Origin: Arcuatula senhousia
Taxonomy: Eukaryota > Mollusca > Bivalvia > Mytilida > Mytilidae
Direction of reading: 5' to 3'
Assembly (NCBI GenBank): GCA_963971305.1
Contig: OZ020307.1
Coordinates: 62,307,702-62,371,701 of the forward strand
Length of the DNA: 64,000 nt
Positions within the stretch are counted from its first letter, which is position 1, and the number at the start of each line of letters is the position of its first letter. Below the pieces are notes generated by a model. That model was not told where the DNA came from, ran no database searches, and was given only the letters and a program-made list of their open reading frames with translations. Positions 1-11,703 of this stretch are shown here, piece after piece. The position numbers and the translations under genes are program-made.

Positions 1-899
1 TCGACTCATTTTTTTTTATACATAATGCAAAGTTTTGGGTAAAAGGAATCGCATGTTCCGTATGTCTATAGAACCATGGAAGTGCAATTTATCCAAAGCG
101 GCTGGGAGATTTTTTTATGAAACTTTATATGTACAGAGAAGTAAACTAATGAAATTTGCATGATTGGATCCGAGATATACCATGCTAAATCAAATTCTAT
201 GGAAATTTACTTAAGAAAACGCACTATACGCAGAAGTGGACTATTAAGGGAGATATTTGGATTTGTGTGTGTGTGGTTTTTTTTTTTTTTTTTTACTATT
301 GATACCCCATGCATGCCTCCTGGTAAGTGCAACTTCGAAGGTGTAACTTCTTTAGGGCTAAATGAATTTTGAGGACATATTGCAAGGTTTTCAAATATGC
401 ATTATAAATTGTAATCTGATCAAGAGTTATCTATATATGGATAAAACCCTTCTTGTTTTTTAGTTGTATGAATGATTTTTTTTTATCTCACCGTAGTATC
501 GTTATTTCAAAACCTGACGTAAAAACCAAACTATAAATGTAATTTTTTATACACATATTTTGAACGAAAGTTTCAATATGTTTTGTGTAATATGTCCACT
601 TTTTTGTACTTGTGCACAAGTTCTTGGATGTTTAACGCTCCTTTTTGGAGTATAACATAGCTTTTGAAGAAAAAGAAAGACACATATTCCCTTAAAAAGA
701 ATAAATAAATAAGAATGACACTGTGACATCCGTTAACTGTACTTTTTACTTCACAAATATTTTTGTACATATTTGTTATTTGACCGTATACGTATACGTC
801 GGGCTTTGATATAGTTTATAGGATTTTTTTATTTTGAGGTCGATTTTATCGGACACTAATTGTAAAGTGCTATAAAAACCACACTCGCAATTCTCTCTC
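1..899. other. AT-rich intergenic DNA, no gene seen
   Basis: AT-rich sequence with a poly-T run near 277-294 and a short CGTATACGTATACG palindrome near 784-798. Short open frames in both directions show no recognisable domain or splice-supported continuation. I looked here for the missing signal-peptide exon of the membrane-protein gene that resumes at 6042 and did not find one. Confidence 0.5.
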
Positions 900-1115
900 T
901 CGCGTATACGGTTATTTATTTGACATAATTTTGCTACATTTCGTTTTCTTTTTTACTGATTTCGTTAGATTTCGTTTTCTTATTTTACCTATTTCGTTAG
1001 CTTTCGTTTTCTTACTTTACAGATTTCGTTTTCTTACTTGACTGTTTTCGTTTTCTGACTTTACCGATTTCGTTTTCTTTTCTTTTCGTTTCGTTTCTTT
1101 TCGTTTTTCAGTTTA
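900..1115. repeat. Degenerate TTTCGTTTTC pyrimidine-rich tandem repeat
   Basis: A degenerate run of ATTTCGTTTTCTTA-like units, about 22-30 bp apart, collapsing at its right end into TTTCGTTTC repeats. It directly precedes the LINE fragment. A shorter stretch of similar composition lies at 15870-15940, upstream of the second membrane-protein gene. Confidence 0.6.
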
Positions 1116-1129
1116 CCGGTACCCCTCCT

Positions 1130-2105
1130 CTTCCTTACCTTTATCAAGGACTTACCCGAAGTTAAAAAACTCAGAAGCTCGCCTTTTTGCAGATGACTGC
1201 TTACTTTTTAGACCAATTTACAGTAACAGTGACGCTGAAGAACTGCAGAAAGATCTGAAGGCACTAGAAGAGTGGGGAAGATCCAGAGAAATGCGTTGTC
1301 ATCCAGATCTCCTCCAAGCGTGACACCATCAACGCCAGCTATACCCTACATAACCATCAACTTGAGATAGTGGATAGCAGTAAGTACCTCGGAGTGACCA
1401 TCAGTAACAACCTGAAGCGGAATGACCACATCAAAAAGATCGCTGCACGAGCAAACAGAACCCTAGGTTTCCTCCGACGAAATTTGAGAGGTTGCAAAAC
1501 GTCAGCACGGTTTAAAGAGCTTTCGAGGGGATAGTACGACCAACCCTGGAATATGGCGCATCTATCTTGGATCCCCACACCACTGGGCACATCAACCAGC
1601 TAGAGAAGATCCAGCGTTGAGCAGCCAGGTTTGCGACCAAGAATTATACCGACAGACAACCGGGTAGCATTACCAAGATGATGACAACACTCAACTTGGA
1701 ACCTCTTCAGGCAAGGAGAGTAAAGATCCGCCTCTTATTGCTCTACAAGATCCAGCATGGCCTGGTAGCAATCCCAGCTGATATCTACATCCTGTCATCT
1801 GATACTAGAACAAGGAACCAGAACAACATCAGACAACCAACTACGAAGAAAGAGGTCTACCATCACTCCTTCTTCTCCAGAACAATCAGGGAATGGAATA
1901 AGCTCCCATCATCAACCAAATCAGCAGGTTCCATCGAAGCGATCAGGAAGCTCATGGGCAAATTACCACCTGCCCAGCTCCTGAACATGTAATCCCATAC
2001 CAGCCTGTTTTAACTGTAAATATCGCCCCTTTGGGTTTTTATCCTGATTGCTCACGCTGGAGTATAACGTTCCATGGGAATAATCTCCGTACATGACAGA
2101 AGAAG
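1130..2105 (+). pseudogene. Decayed non-LTR retrotransposon (LINE), reverse-transcriptase C-terminal part
   Basis: The frame around 1178-1215 reads LFADDCLLF, the F/Y-A-D-D catalytic box of LINE reverse transcriptases. It is followed by a KYLGVTIS block near 1384-1410, typical of the thumb region. In-frame stops and frameshifts interrupt the rest (for example near 1320, 1530 and 1618), so it cannot make protein. An open stretch at 1678-1992 gives the usual C-terminal end with FFSRTIREWNKLP. It ends in a 3' tail with GAAGAAGAA at 2098-2110. The CR1/Jockey-like assignment comes from motif style only. It was inserted upstream of the first membrane-protein gene. Confidence 0.75.
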
Positions 2106-2118
2106 AAGAATCTAATAC

Positions 2119-3194
2119 TTTTTATACGACCGCAAAAAATTTGCGGACGTATAATGGTATGATGCTGTCGTCGTCGTCGTCGTCGTTGTCGTTGTCGTTG
2201 TTGTCGTTGTCGTCGTTGTCTGTTAACTTTAGTGAATACACGATAACTTTAGTTCTAGTAATCCGAATGCAATGAAATTTCACAATGATATTCCTTACTA
2301 TTGAAGGATGGATGGGATTGATTTTGGAGGTCCCACTTGTTTTGGTTTCCAAATTAGGGGCCAAAAAGGGGCCAAAAATGCAAATATCTGTTAACTTTAG
2401 TGTATACACGATAACTTTAGTCGTAGTCATCCTATTGCTTTGTACTTTGGCATTAATGTTCCTTGACATAAAAGGGTGAATGGGATTGATTTTGGGGGTC
2501 CCCCTTTTTTTGTTTCGAAATTAGGGGTCCAAAAGGGGCAAAAAATTCAAATATTTAATTGTTTCCACCATAACTTTGTTTCTAATTGACTTATTGCTGT
2601 GAAATTTGTGAAGAATGTTTTTAAAATAAAAGAATGAACCTGATGAACTTTTGCGGACCCCCCCCCCCTTTTCCCCGTTATGTAATTAGGGGCCAAATGG
2701 ACCAATATTAGTGGTCCGATTTTGAAAATTTTTTTTGCATGTTTGTTCTTGTCAAATAGCGATACAAAATTGAGAATCAATGTTTGCAACCCCCCTTTTT
2801 CCCTTTATTATGTAATGAGGGGCCAAAAGGGACCAAAATCGAAACTTTTTTACTTATGATCCGATTTTGAAATTTTTTTTTGCATGTTTGTTCTTGTCAA
2901 ATAGTGGGTACAAAATTAGGAATTAATTTTTGCAACCCCCTTTTTCTCATTATTATGTCCATAGGGCCAAAATGGAAAATTTGTGGTCTAATTTTTATCT
3001 CCTTTCGAAAAAAAAATAATTCCCTTTTAAATTGTTAGTGGAAAGTTCTCTAAAAGCTGCATGTGTCAAAAACCTTTGTCAGTCCACCATGGGCTGCATG
3101 TGTCCAGATCAATTGACTATCCATATTGGGCCTAAAACGTACAGGGTTCAACATGTTGCAGTCGTATCATGCTGCGCTCGGCGAAGCTTTTTAT
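2119..3194 (+). mobile_element. F3 repeat element, copy A (HINE-like)
   Basis: The head TATACGACCGCAAA pairs with TTTGCGGACGTATA to form a hairpin with one mismatch. A GTCGTC tract follows at 2166-2220, then repeated blocks containing TTAACTTTAGTG and GGGGCCAAAA. The tail near 3165 carries GTCGTATCATGC, the inverted head arm, then a GCTGCGC-TCG-GCGAAGC hairpin and TTTTTATT. No coding capacity. Two further copies with the same ends lie at 33407-34360 and 60614-63190. Confidence 0.75.
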
Positions 3195-3294
3195 TCTTTT
3201 GGCTAAAGCTGTGACCCCTTATGATCTTCTAAAAACAAATGGTAATTTCCATTTATATATTTAAAGTAAAATTTATTTATCATGTTTCTTATGA

Positions 3295-5585
3295 ACAAGA
3301 GGCTCCCAGGAGCCTGAATCGCTCACCTGGTCTTGATGTCAACCCTATGAAGACTTTTGTATAGCTAAATGAGCTGAATGTTTATAAGCATGAAAAATCT
3401 TTTCTCTATTTGCAATTGCTTTCATTCTAAATAATCAAAAACACTAAGGGGCTGTAACCCCTATAAGGGGTTATCAGACAACTTCAACCCTATGGAGACT
3501 TTTGTAGAGCTAAATGACCTGAACATTTAAGCAAGCAACAGCTTTTCTCTATCTGCAATAGTTTTCATTCTTTAAGCCAAAAACACTATTTTTGCCTTTA
3601 AGGGGCTGTAACCCCTATAAGGGGTCATCTGACAACTTTGACCCTATGAAGACTTTTGTAGAGCTTAATGAGCTGAACATTTTAGCAAGCAACAGCTTTT
3701 CTCTATCTGCAATAATTTCATTCTGTAGGCCAAAAACACTATTTTTTGCCTTTAAGGGGCTGTAACCCTTATAAGGGATCATCTGACAACTTTGACTTTA
3801 TGGAGACTTTTGTAGAGCTGAATGAGCTGAACATTTTAGCAAGCAACAGCTTTTCTCTATTTACAATAGTTTTCATTCTATAGGCCAAAAACACTATTTT
3901 TCGCCTTTAAGGGGCTGTAACCCATTTAAGGGGTCATCTGACAACTTTGACCTTATTGAGACTTTTGTAGAGCTTATTGAGCTGAACATTTAAGCAAGCA
4001 ACAGCTTTTCTCTATCTACAATAGTTTTCATTCTATAGGCCAAAAACATGCAAAAACGCTTTTTTTTACCTTTAAGGGGCTGTAACCCCTATAAGGGGTC
4101 ATCTGACAACTTTGACCTTATTGAGACTTTTGTAGAGCTAAATGAGCTGAACATTTAAGCAAGCAACAGCTTTTCGCTATCTACAATAGTTTTAATTCTA
4201 TAGGGCAAAAACATGCAAAAACGCTATTTTTCACCTTTAAGGGGCTTTAACCCTATAAAGGGTCATCTGACAACTTCGACCCCATGCAGACTTTTGTAGA
4301 GCTAAATGAGCTGAACATTTTAGCATGCAACAGCTTTTCTCTATCTGCAATAGTTTTTATTCTATAGGCCAAAAACACTATTTTTCGGCTTTAAGGGGCT
4401 GTAACCCCTATAAGGGGTCATCTGACAACTTTGACCCTATGGAAACTTTTGTAGAGCTAAATGAGCTAAACATTTAAGCAAGCAACAGCTTTTCTCTATC
4501 TACAATAGTTTTCATTCTGTAGGCCAAAAACATGCAGAAACGCTATTTTTCACCTTTCAGGGGCTGTAACCCCTATTAGGGATCATCTGACAACTTTGAC
4601 CTTATGGAGACTTTTGTAGAGCTAAATGAGCTGAACATTTTAGCATGCAACAGCTTTTCTCTATCTGCAATAGTTTTTATTCTATAGGCCAAAAACACTA
4701 TTTTTCGGCTTTAAGGGGCTGTAACCCCTATAAGGGGTCATCTGACAACTTTGACCCTATGGAAACTTTTGTAGAGCTAAATGAGCTAAACATTTAAGCA
4801 AGCAACAGCTTTTCCCAATTACAATAGTTTTCATTCTATAGGCCAAAAACATGCAAAAACACTATTTTTCACCTTTCAGGGGCTGTAACCCCTATTAGGG
4901 ATCATCTGACAACTTTGACCTTATGGAGACTTTTGTAGAGCTAAATGAGCTGAACATTTAAGCAAGCAACAGCTTTTCTCTATTTGCAATAGTTTTCATT
5001 CTATAGGCCAAAAACACTTTTTTTGCCTTTAAGGGGCTGTAACCCCTATAAGGGGTCATCTGACAACTTTGACCCTATGGAGACTTTTGTAGAGCTAAAT
5101 GAGCTGAACATTTAAGCAAGCAACAGCTTTTCTCTATTTACAATAGTTTTCATTCTATAGGCCAAAAACATGCAAAAACGTTATTTTTCACCTTTAAGGG
5201 GCTGTAACTCATATAAGGGATCATCTGACAACTTCGACCAAATGGAGACTTTTGTAGAACTTTTGATGCTGAAGCAGTAGCGTGGCATCAGATTTCATCT
5301 ATCTCTTATACTTTTTGATTTACAAGCCAAAAACAGTAGTCTGACCCCCCTGGTCTATTTTTAGTAACGGTGGCCATGTTTTTTGACGGATCAAAAATTG
5401 AAACACAAGTTTGGTGCAGGACACCCTAAGGATCATTCATACCAAGTTTCATTAAATTCTGTTCAGTAGTTTCAGAGGAGAAGATTTTTGAAAAATTGTT
5501 AACAGACGACGACGACGACAGACGACGACGACGGACGCCAAGTGATGGTAATAGCTCACCTGGACCTTCGGTCCAGGTGAGCTAA
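3295..5585 (-). mobile_element. F1 repeat element with about 12 tandem core units (HINE-like)
   Basis: Read on the minus strand, the head is a perfect 33-nt hairpin (5552-5584: TAGCTCACCTGGACC, loop TTC, then its complement). Next come a CGTC-rich tract, about 12 tandem core units of 150-170 bp, and the tail at 3295-3335, which holds GGCTCCTGGGAGCC and the inverted head arm CCAGGTGAGC. Most core units contain a CCCCTATAAGGGG palindrome. It interrupts the first intron of membrane-protein copy 1 and is absent from the matching intron of copy 2, so it arrived after the duplication. Confidence 0.8.
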
Positions 5586-6041
5586 TAATTTATTTGATTA
5601 CACATCAAGACCTAAGGCCTTTATAACTTGTACAAAAACAATTGCACTACCAAAGCTGAAGTGGTGGACAGCTCAATCAGATCACAAGGTTGCTTTTAAA
5701 ACCGATTAAGTTTTTGCGGCGTCATTTTTATGTCATTTTCAATGAATCTTAAAGTTAGATAAGATGGTTTCTAACCCAATGGGGGTTTAAAGTCACCTTT
5801 AAATCCTGCAAGTTACAAGACATTAATGCTTAATAAATTGTTAATTTATTCAAATGGATTTGAATTATATTTGTAAAAAGCAATTATTTTTTTTTTCTTT
5901 CCATATTCAATTATTTAATTGACTTATACAAATAGATGTGAAATAAGTGTACGAGACACAACTTACAATATAGAAGACAATTTAAAAAATCCACAATGGA
6001 AAACAGCAAGCAGCCTTCAACATGTAACTTTTATATTACAG
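5586..6041 (+). other. Intron sequence of membrane-protein copy 1
   Basis: This stretch aligns by eye with 16740-17115 in copy 2, sharing AAGCTGAAGTGGTG and CACAAGGTTGCTTTTAAAAC, and ends in the same acceptor, TTATATTACAG. It shows that the duplication includes introns. About 80 bp near 5935-6020 are present here but absent from copy 2. Confidence 0.65.
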
Positions 6042-9000
6042 TAACTTTAAATGGGAATGATTGCAATGAGTATAGGCACTACTTTTACGATGAGAATGAT
6101 GAGTATGTGGTCCGATGGAAAGGACAGACTTACCCCAAATACTGCAGCTTAAGGTTTAGCCCCAGTGGCATGGACACATCCAAGCTATGTGCCAGTGTAG
6201 AACAGTTTATATTGGATTGTTCAATTACACTGAAATTTTATTGGGGTGTTGAAATGGATGTTCAGGTACTTACAAACAATGACTTATTGGTCAATCATAG
6301 ACAGAAATTTTCACCCAAGTTTTACCAAGGGTTAAGGTCTATTAGGGAAAATTAAAACATATTTAGTACCAATTTTGCAGAAAATGGGCACATAGATATT
6401 GGGTAAGGGGGGTTTACCACCCGATTGGACCATTTTTCTAGATCCACGATTGTTGATATGCTGAAGGTGCAAATAAGCTGACTTATATATTTTGCATAGC
6501 AAAATAAAATGTATTTTATCTATAGTTTTGTGACAGCTGCTGGCTTTTTTATTGTGATTTCTGAAATAACTTGGTGTTTCATCTACACATTATTCGACAC
6601 CTATATTTATAATATTGCTTATATATATGATATGCGAGATGGCCATGCAGCACAGGGACTTGCTCCCCTCTATCAATATTTGTTAGATGTGCGGTACGAA
6701 AAAAAAACACAAGGGAGATACTTTCACCACCCCCTTTCGATTTTCTTTTAATAAATCATTGATATCATACGTTTTCCTACATAATTCGCTTCTTTCCAAA
6801 TTACCCAAATATATCTTCATTCATTGCATTTTGGCCTCAAAATCATATGTATGAACCTATAAATCTATAAGGTATAGATTGTGTCTTGAAGATTTTTCGT
6901 TATGATAGCACTTGCAGTATTAAAACTGGATATTTTTAATAGCTTTTTATACCCTGAGCCACATGAAGTAAAGTAGAATGATGTGATAATCCCCGTGCAT
7001 TAACAGATATAGTTTAGTATGTCAACAATTTAGTTTTTTACAACAAAAACTCATAAGATATTGTCTAATTAAAATTGGCCCATACGTTGTTCCTAGCTTA
7101 TGGGGCTATAGCACCAACATATGGACTAATTATAATTAGACGGCTAGGACCAACACTTGGGCTAATTTCTATTAGACGGCTAGGACCAACACTTGGGCTA
7201 ATTTCTATTAGACGGCTAGGACCAACATATGGGCTAATTTTAATTAGACTGTCATAAGATAGAGTTCCATCATACAATCAGATGGTCTGACATTTTTTTT
7301 TATCTTCTACAGAAATATGACTGTAACAGAGATATAACACTGAACCCAATCCAGTATTGTAATGATGGTGTCGTGTATATGACATTAGAACCAGAGTATT
7401 ATGGCATAAGATCAACTTCCTCATCTTTGAGAATTCGGGTAAAGGCCACACTGAAAGAAAAATGGGGAAAGGATGTGGATTTTTCTGTCGGGACAATTAG
7501 TATGTACATGTATGTTAATTCGTTTTTGTTCACATCCAAATCGATTGTTTTCCTTATTCACTGGTGAATAATAGATTTACATTATAGATTTGTAAGAAGC
7601 AGAGGTACCAATGGGGCATCTGAATGTCAAAGTCAGAAAGGAGCAGCGGTACGGATGGGGCATCTGAATGTCAAAGTCAGAAAGGTACAGATGTACGAAT
7701 GGGACAGAGAAAAAAAACAGTAAACACCATTAAGGACAGGAAGAAAAAAAGACAACATATAATACACAGCAACACAAAACTAATGACTACTGTAACTTAG
7801 GAGTTGTATTTGTTTTTGAGCCAAACACTATGTGCCCCCTTTTTTCCTAGTTTGGTCATTAAATCGTGTGCTAAATTGTGGTAGACCTAAACCAACGGCT
7901 GAAAAGTTTCATTTCTTGGTATGGTACCTAAAAATGTAGTTTCACACACTGATAAAATCTGCAGTTTACCCCTAAGTTATATTTTTAGCCACAGCAGCCA
8001 CGTTTTACAAAGAATCAACAATCCTTACATTAGTTTTATGCACTTAATGATTATGAACATCCATACCAAGCTTGGTTGCAATTGGACCTATACTGTCAGA
8101 GGAGTTAATGTCTAAAAAGGTTTAAAAAGATGGATGACAGATGCAAAGTGATAGCATTACCTCACCTGACCTGAAGATTATATTTTAATCAACATAATTG
8201 CTGCTTTATTGTTAAAGAGTTTCTACTATCAATTCTTTGGTTTATTTTCAGTTGGCATTGTAATTGGCTCAGCTGTGGGATTTATCTTTCTTATAGCTAT
8301 CCTGTTTATAGTATGTAGGCTATGTAGTAATAATCAAGGCAGTTCTTTTGGAGGCAGGACAGTTAGGTACCCAACAGCAGATGTTCAGAGACAAGGGGAA
8401 GGTGTACATGTGTCACTTATGAATCAGCAAGGTCAATTTAATCCACCTAGAGGTCAATATCAAGAGCCTGGAGTTCAATATTACCCACCTGGAGATCAGC
8501 CACCTGGAGGTCAATATCAGCCATCTGGAGGTCAATATCAACCATCTGCAGGGCTACATACTGGGCAATATTACCCACCACAGCCATCAGCACCCTCTGG
8601 GCAACATAACACTGTGCCATCAGCACCACCAGGGCAATATAATGCCCCACCTCCGTCCTATAAAGACTGTATAGGTAAAGAGTGTGAACTATTAAGTAAA
8701 TTATTAGCTACTAGTAAGTTGCGGAATAAATGTACAACATGCACAAACCAAAAGCAACAGGGTGGAGAAGTAACAGTTTAACAACAAGATTGCTTGGTAA
8801 TTTTGATTATTTGACTTTAAGATCAAAGTTCTAGGTAAAAAAATGGCTCATGACAGCCAAGACAATTTTTAGACTTTCCTGGTGGAAGAAACAGGAGTAC
8901 CCGGAGGAAACCGCCAACCAAATACACAGGTTGGAAAGTCCTGTTTTTATAAATTACAAGTTTGACTCGAACACCACCTAAGAGGTGATGGGCTATTGAT

Positions 9001-9366
9001 GGAAAAAAATAGTCTGTTTAAAAAAAATGCTTACAATAGGGTGTCCCCATAATGTGACAAGGCCTTAGTAAAACAAAAAGAAACAGATCTAGACATTTTC
9101 CTATCGCTGAACACAGAGTAGATGTCGCCACCTGATAATGAATTTGACCATTAAAACGTCATTGACTGGCTACTTTATAGCAGATAATGAGATGTCGAAT
9201 TAATGTCACGTTTCTTTTAAAATTCTTCCGAATTTTGTAGGAAATATAAAGATTTTGTTGATAGATCTTACAAAGAACCCCCCCCCCCAAAAAAAAAATA
9301 CAGTATGATAAATTTATAAGATTTATTTATCTTTTAGAACAAGAAAATTTAATAAAGAAGAGCTGA
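6042..9366 (+). CDS. Orphan single-pass membrane protein, paralog 1 (signal exon not found)
   Basis: Four exons with consistent phases: 6042-6265, 7313-7499, 8252-8674 and 9338-9366 (TGA 9364-9366). I recognise no named family. The first two exons encode a tyrosine-rich ectodomain with six cysteines (NDC, KYC, LC, DC, YDC, QYC). Exon three opens with one hydrophobic helix (about 22 residues, ending VCRLC), then a tail of GGQYQPS-type repeats and APPPSY, a PPxY motif that would bind WW domains. An ATG at 5996 is open in frame but lies on the intron side of the TTATATTACAG acceptor shared with copy 2, so I do not use it as the start. The signal-peptide exon seen in copy 2 is missing here. If the last donor (8674) is not used, the frame runs on to 8781 with a different C terminus. 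Surface receptor or adaptor is inference only. Confidence 0.7.
7118..7250 (+). repeat. Minisatellite, about 36-bp unit, about 4 copies
   Basis: Units containing GACGGCTAGGACCAACA and GGGCTAATTTCTATTA repeat about four times in the intron between the two ectodomain exons of copy 1. The matching intron of copy 2 lacks this array. Confidence 0.75.
7596..7713 (+). repeat. Short tandem triplication, about 47-bp unit
   Basis: GGGGCATCTGAATGTCAAAG and TCAGAAAGG recur in two and a half to three units. It lies in the intron before the membrane-helix exon of copy 1, and no coding role is visible. Confidence 0.6.
7915..8165 (-). mobile_element. Old F1 remnant shared with paralog 2
   Basis: A degraded F1 fragment that retains a TTTTTAGCCAC...GCCACGTTTTACAAAGAATC block, a GTTGCAATTGGACC block and a trailing GATGGCA-like head region. 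Its counterpart sits in the same intron of copy 2 at 18630-18866, so this insertion predates the gene duplication. Confidence 0.6.
8875..8995 (-). repeat. SINE-like fragment
   Basis: On the minus strand it carries GGTTTCCTCCGGGTACTCCT, a motif found in many molluscan SINEs, and GTGTTCGAGTC, which resembles a tRNA-type B box. The order and the lack of a clear A box make it a degraded copy at best. Confidence 0.45.
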
Positions 9367-9528
9367 ACAATTTTGAAACTATAACATGAATGAATATAAC
9401 ATGATTTGTACCAGTTATAATTGTTTGCATACTCATTGTTTTGATCTGCTAACTTTTAGAATATTTTATTAAATACTGCATGCATTTGAAAAGGTTGAAA
9501 AATGACAGTAATTAGACAGTACCGTTAT

Positions 9529-9655
9529 GTTTTATGCCCCATCTACGAATGAAGGGGGCATATAGTGTTCATCAGTCCGTTCATCTGTACATGTCATAAA
9601 TATTGCTAGATTTGGGGGGGGGGGGCATTATGTCTTTCAGACATATTCTTTTTTT
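9529..9655 (+). mobile_element. F4 repeat element, minimal copy
   Basis: The head TTTTATGCCCC pairs with GGGGGCATA. The tail has GGGGGGCATTATGTC, then a short hairpin around GTCTTTCAGACATA and the TTCTT terminus. Almost the whole core is missing, leaving about 125 bp with both ends. Confidence 0.6.
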
Positions 9656-9822
9656 TTATTGTATTTATTTTGTAATGTGCCTTTTAAAATTAAAGTCGGG
9701 CATTGTTTTTTAAGTTTTTGATTGTTTTTTTTTTTTTCAAAACCCAATAACTAAAGAAATGCAGTAATATAAGTAGAATATTTATTCAATTTTGATGTTA
9801 TATTAACACATACTTAGTAATT

Positions 9823-10250
9823 AGGGCCCTGCCACTTTGGTCGCCCTATAGTAATCAGTCTGTCTGTCCGTAACAAATTCAGTTTTCGGCACTTATTTTC
9901 CATTTGCTAGCAGATATTCGTCTGATATTTTGTATGTGAGACAAGTATGATAGGTTACAGATCAAGTTTACGTTTCGTTCCTGTCTGCAATTTTTAATGG
10001 GAGTTATGGCCCTTTGAACTTGGAAAATTCTGAATTTTCAGTTCTCCACACTTTTTTCCAAAAGCTTTGAGATATTGAATTGGTTTTTGGTATGTGAATC
10101 TACCACGACAAGTTACAGTTCAAGTGTACGTTTCTTTTCAGTTCATAAATTTTGAAAGGAGTTAAAGCTCTTTGGACTTAAAAAAAAATTCATTAAATTA
10201 CTGGTAGGTTGTCCACACTTTTTTTCTAATTGCTAGTTAATAATACCGGT
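9823..10250 (+). repeat. Tandem repeat, about 170-bp units
   Basis: Two to three diverged units share TATGTGA...ACAAGT and CAAGTTTACGTTTC blocks, preceded by a GTCTGTCTGTCCGT tract. It resembles the body of a HINE-like element whose head may be CCCTGCCACTTTGG...GCCCTATAG. A related block recurs at 10790-10875. Confidence 0.5.
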
Positions 10251-10254
10251 AAAC

Positions 10255-11700
10255 AGGTTTTTATGCCCGGGGCACCTACAAAAGTAGAGGGGTATATAAT
10301 TTTCGGGTCTGTTTGTCCATCCATCTGTCCGTCTGTCCCAAATTCTCATATTTCCAAATTCCTACTTACTGAAAAGTGCCACATCAATCATATTGGTATG
10401 GTCACGGTATGGTAGGTGCACCTATTAATGCTAAGCATAATGCATGCTTCGGATGCTGGATGTTACCTTTATTTTCCGCGTGCATGACCTTTTACAGAAG
10501 AATGATTAAAGTTCATTCCTGCTAACAGGCAAGTACCACTTCAACCAAAGTGACATGGTACTGGTGCATCTAGGGATGATTAGCAAGGTATATGGTTCAG
10601 ATGCTTGCTGTGACCATTTTTTCTGCATGAATGAGCACTTTTAAAATTTTGAAAAGTTCAAGTAAATTCCTGCTTAGTGATGTCCACAATAATGGCTAAC
10701 GAGGTGAGCTTTGTAATTGATAGATGACCTAGCTGTTTGATAGATATAAAGACGGGGCACTGTGTCTGTTTTACACATTTTCTTGTTTGTATGTGAGGTC
10801 ACCATGATAGGTTGCAAATCAAGTTGTGTGTTTTGTTCTGGTCCGCAATTTTTTATGGGTATTATGGCCATTTGATCTTTTAAATACTTGGCCAGTAGGG
10901 GACTATGTATTGTTTTGATGTACTCAAAGAATGCTTTATCCACCATGGATCACATGTATCAAAAGTTTATAGTCCAGGCACCACTGACCACATGTGTGAA
11001 GGAGAAATACCGGGTCCATAATGGTCCCTTAAGTACAGGATTCATCTAATGGTGGATCCCAGGCCCTTAGAGATGGTTGCCATCTCCCTGATTTTCAGTT
11101 TCAACTTAAATAATGTGCATAATTCTTCTTGGTAGACTTTACGTATTTTCTTTGTTGTATATCATTTATGATACACTTTTTATGATCTTTATATAGATAA
11201 GTTAAGATAACTTTATTGGCAAATTTTTATATACTCAGTCTTTTCAGTGTTGTTTGATGCTAAAACTTTTTATTTAATACTGGTATAGATTCATTTCTTA
11301 TCTTTTAGGTATTCTTTTTGCATATACACATGTATGTGAAATTTTTTTACAAATATTTCTTTAAATTCTCAATCTTTTCTTAGCTAATGTTAATTTTATA
11401 ACCAAATGGCATAGAGGACACATTGTGGGCAGTAGAAATAAAATTAAAGCAAAAGTCCTGGCAATAAATGTTGATACACATGACGCCTATTTTTTTATTC
11501 AAGACTGAAAACTCCAAACACTATCATATACGAAATATTTATTTGTTAAACACATTTACAGTAGTGAGTAAATGGTTAAAACACATAGGAGCGAGATATA
11601 ATGAAAACAACAATAGAAACTGTGTCTTGATGCAATTCTACACCCATTCACCATTATCGGTAAATACATATAGAATTGCAGAATTGCACCCAGATGCAGT
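10255..11700. other. F4-like and unassigned repeats, no gene seen
   Basis: Begins with TTTTTATGCCCGGGGCAC and a CCATCTGTCCGTCTGTCC tract (an F4-like head), followed by the ATTGGTATGGTAGGTGCACC unit that also fills the F4 copies at 17745-18303 and 21163-21470. From about 11080 the DNA is unstructured and AT-rich, without supportable coding sequence. Confidence 0.5.
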
Positions 11701-11703
11701 TTT

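Noticed and set aside
2122..2469. 115-residue minus-strand frame with a poly-Asp run
   Set aside because: It lies inside the F3 element. The poly-Asp comes from the GTC tract.
5996..6355. 119-residue frame starting at ATG 5996 as a complete gene
   Set aside because: The intron acceptor at 6031-6041 and donor at 6265 are shared with the paralog. The frame joins coding exon to intron on both sides.
8447..8650. Minus-strand repeat frame opposite the PPxY tail, also at 19191-19407
   Set aside because: Shadow of the GGQYQPS-coding repeats on the plus strand.
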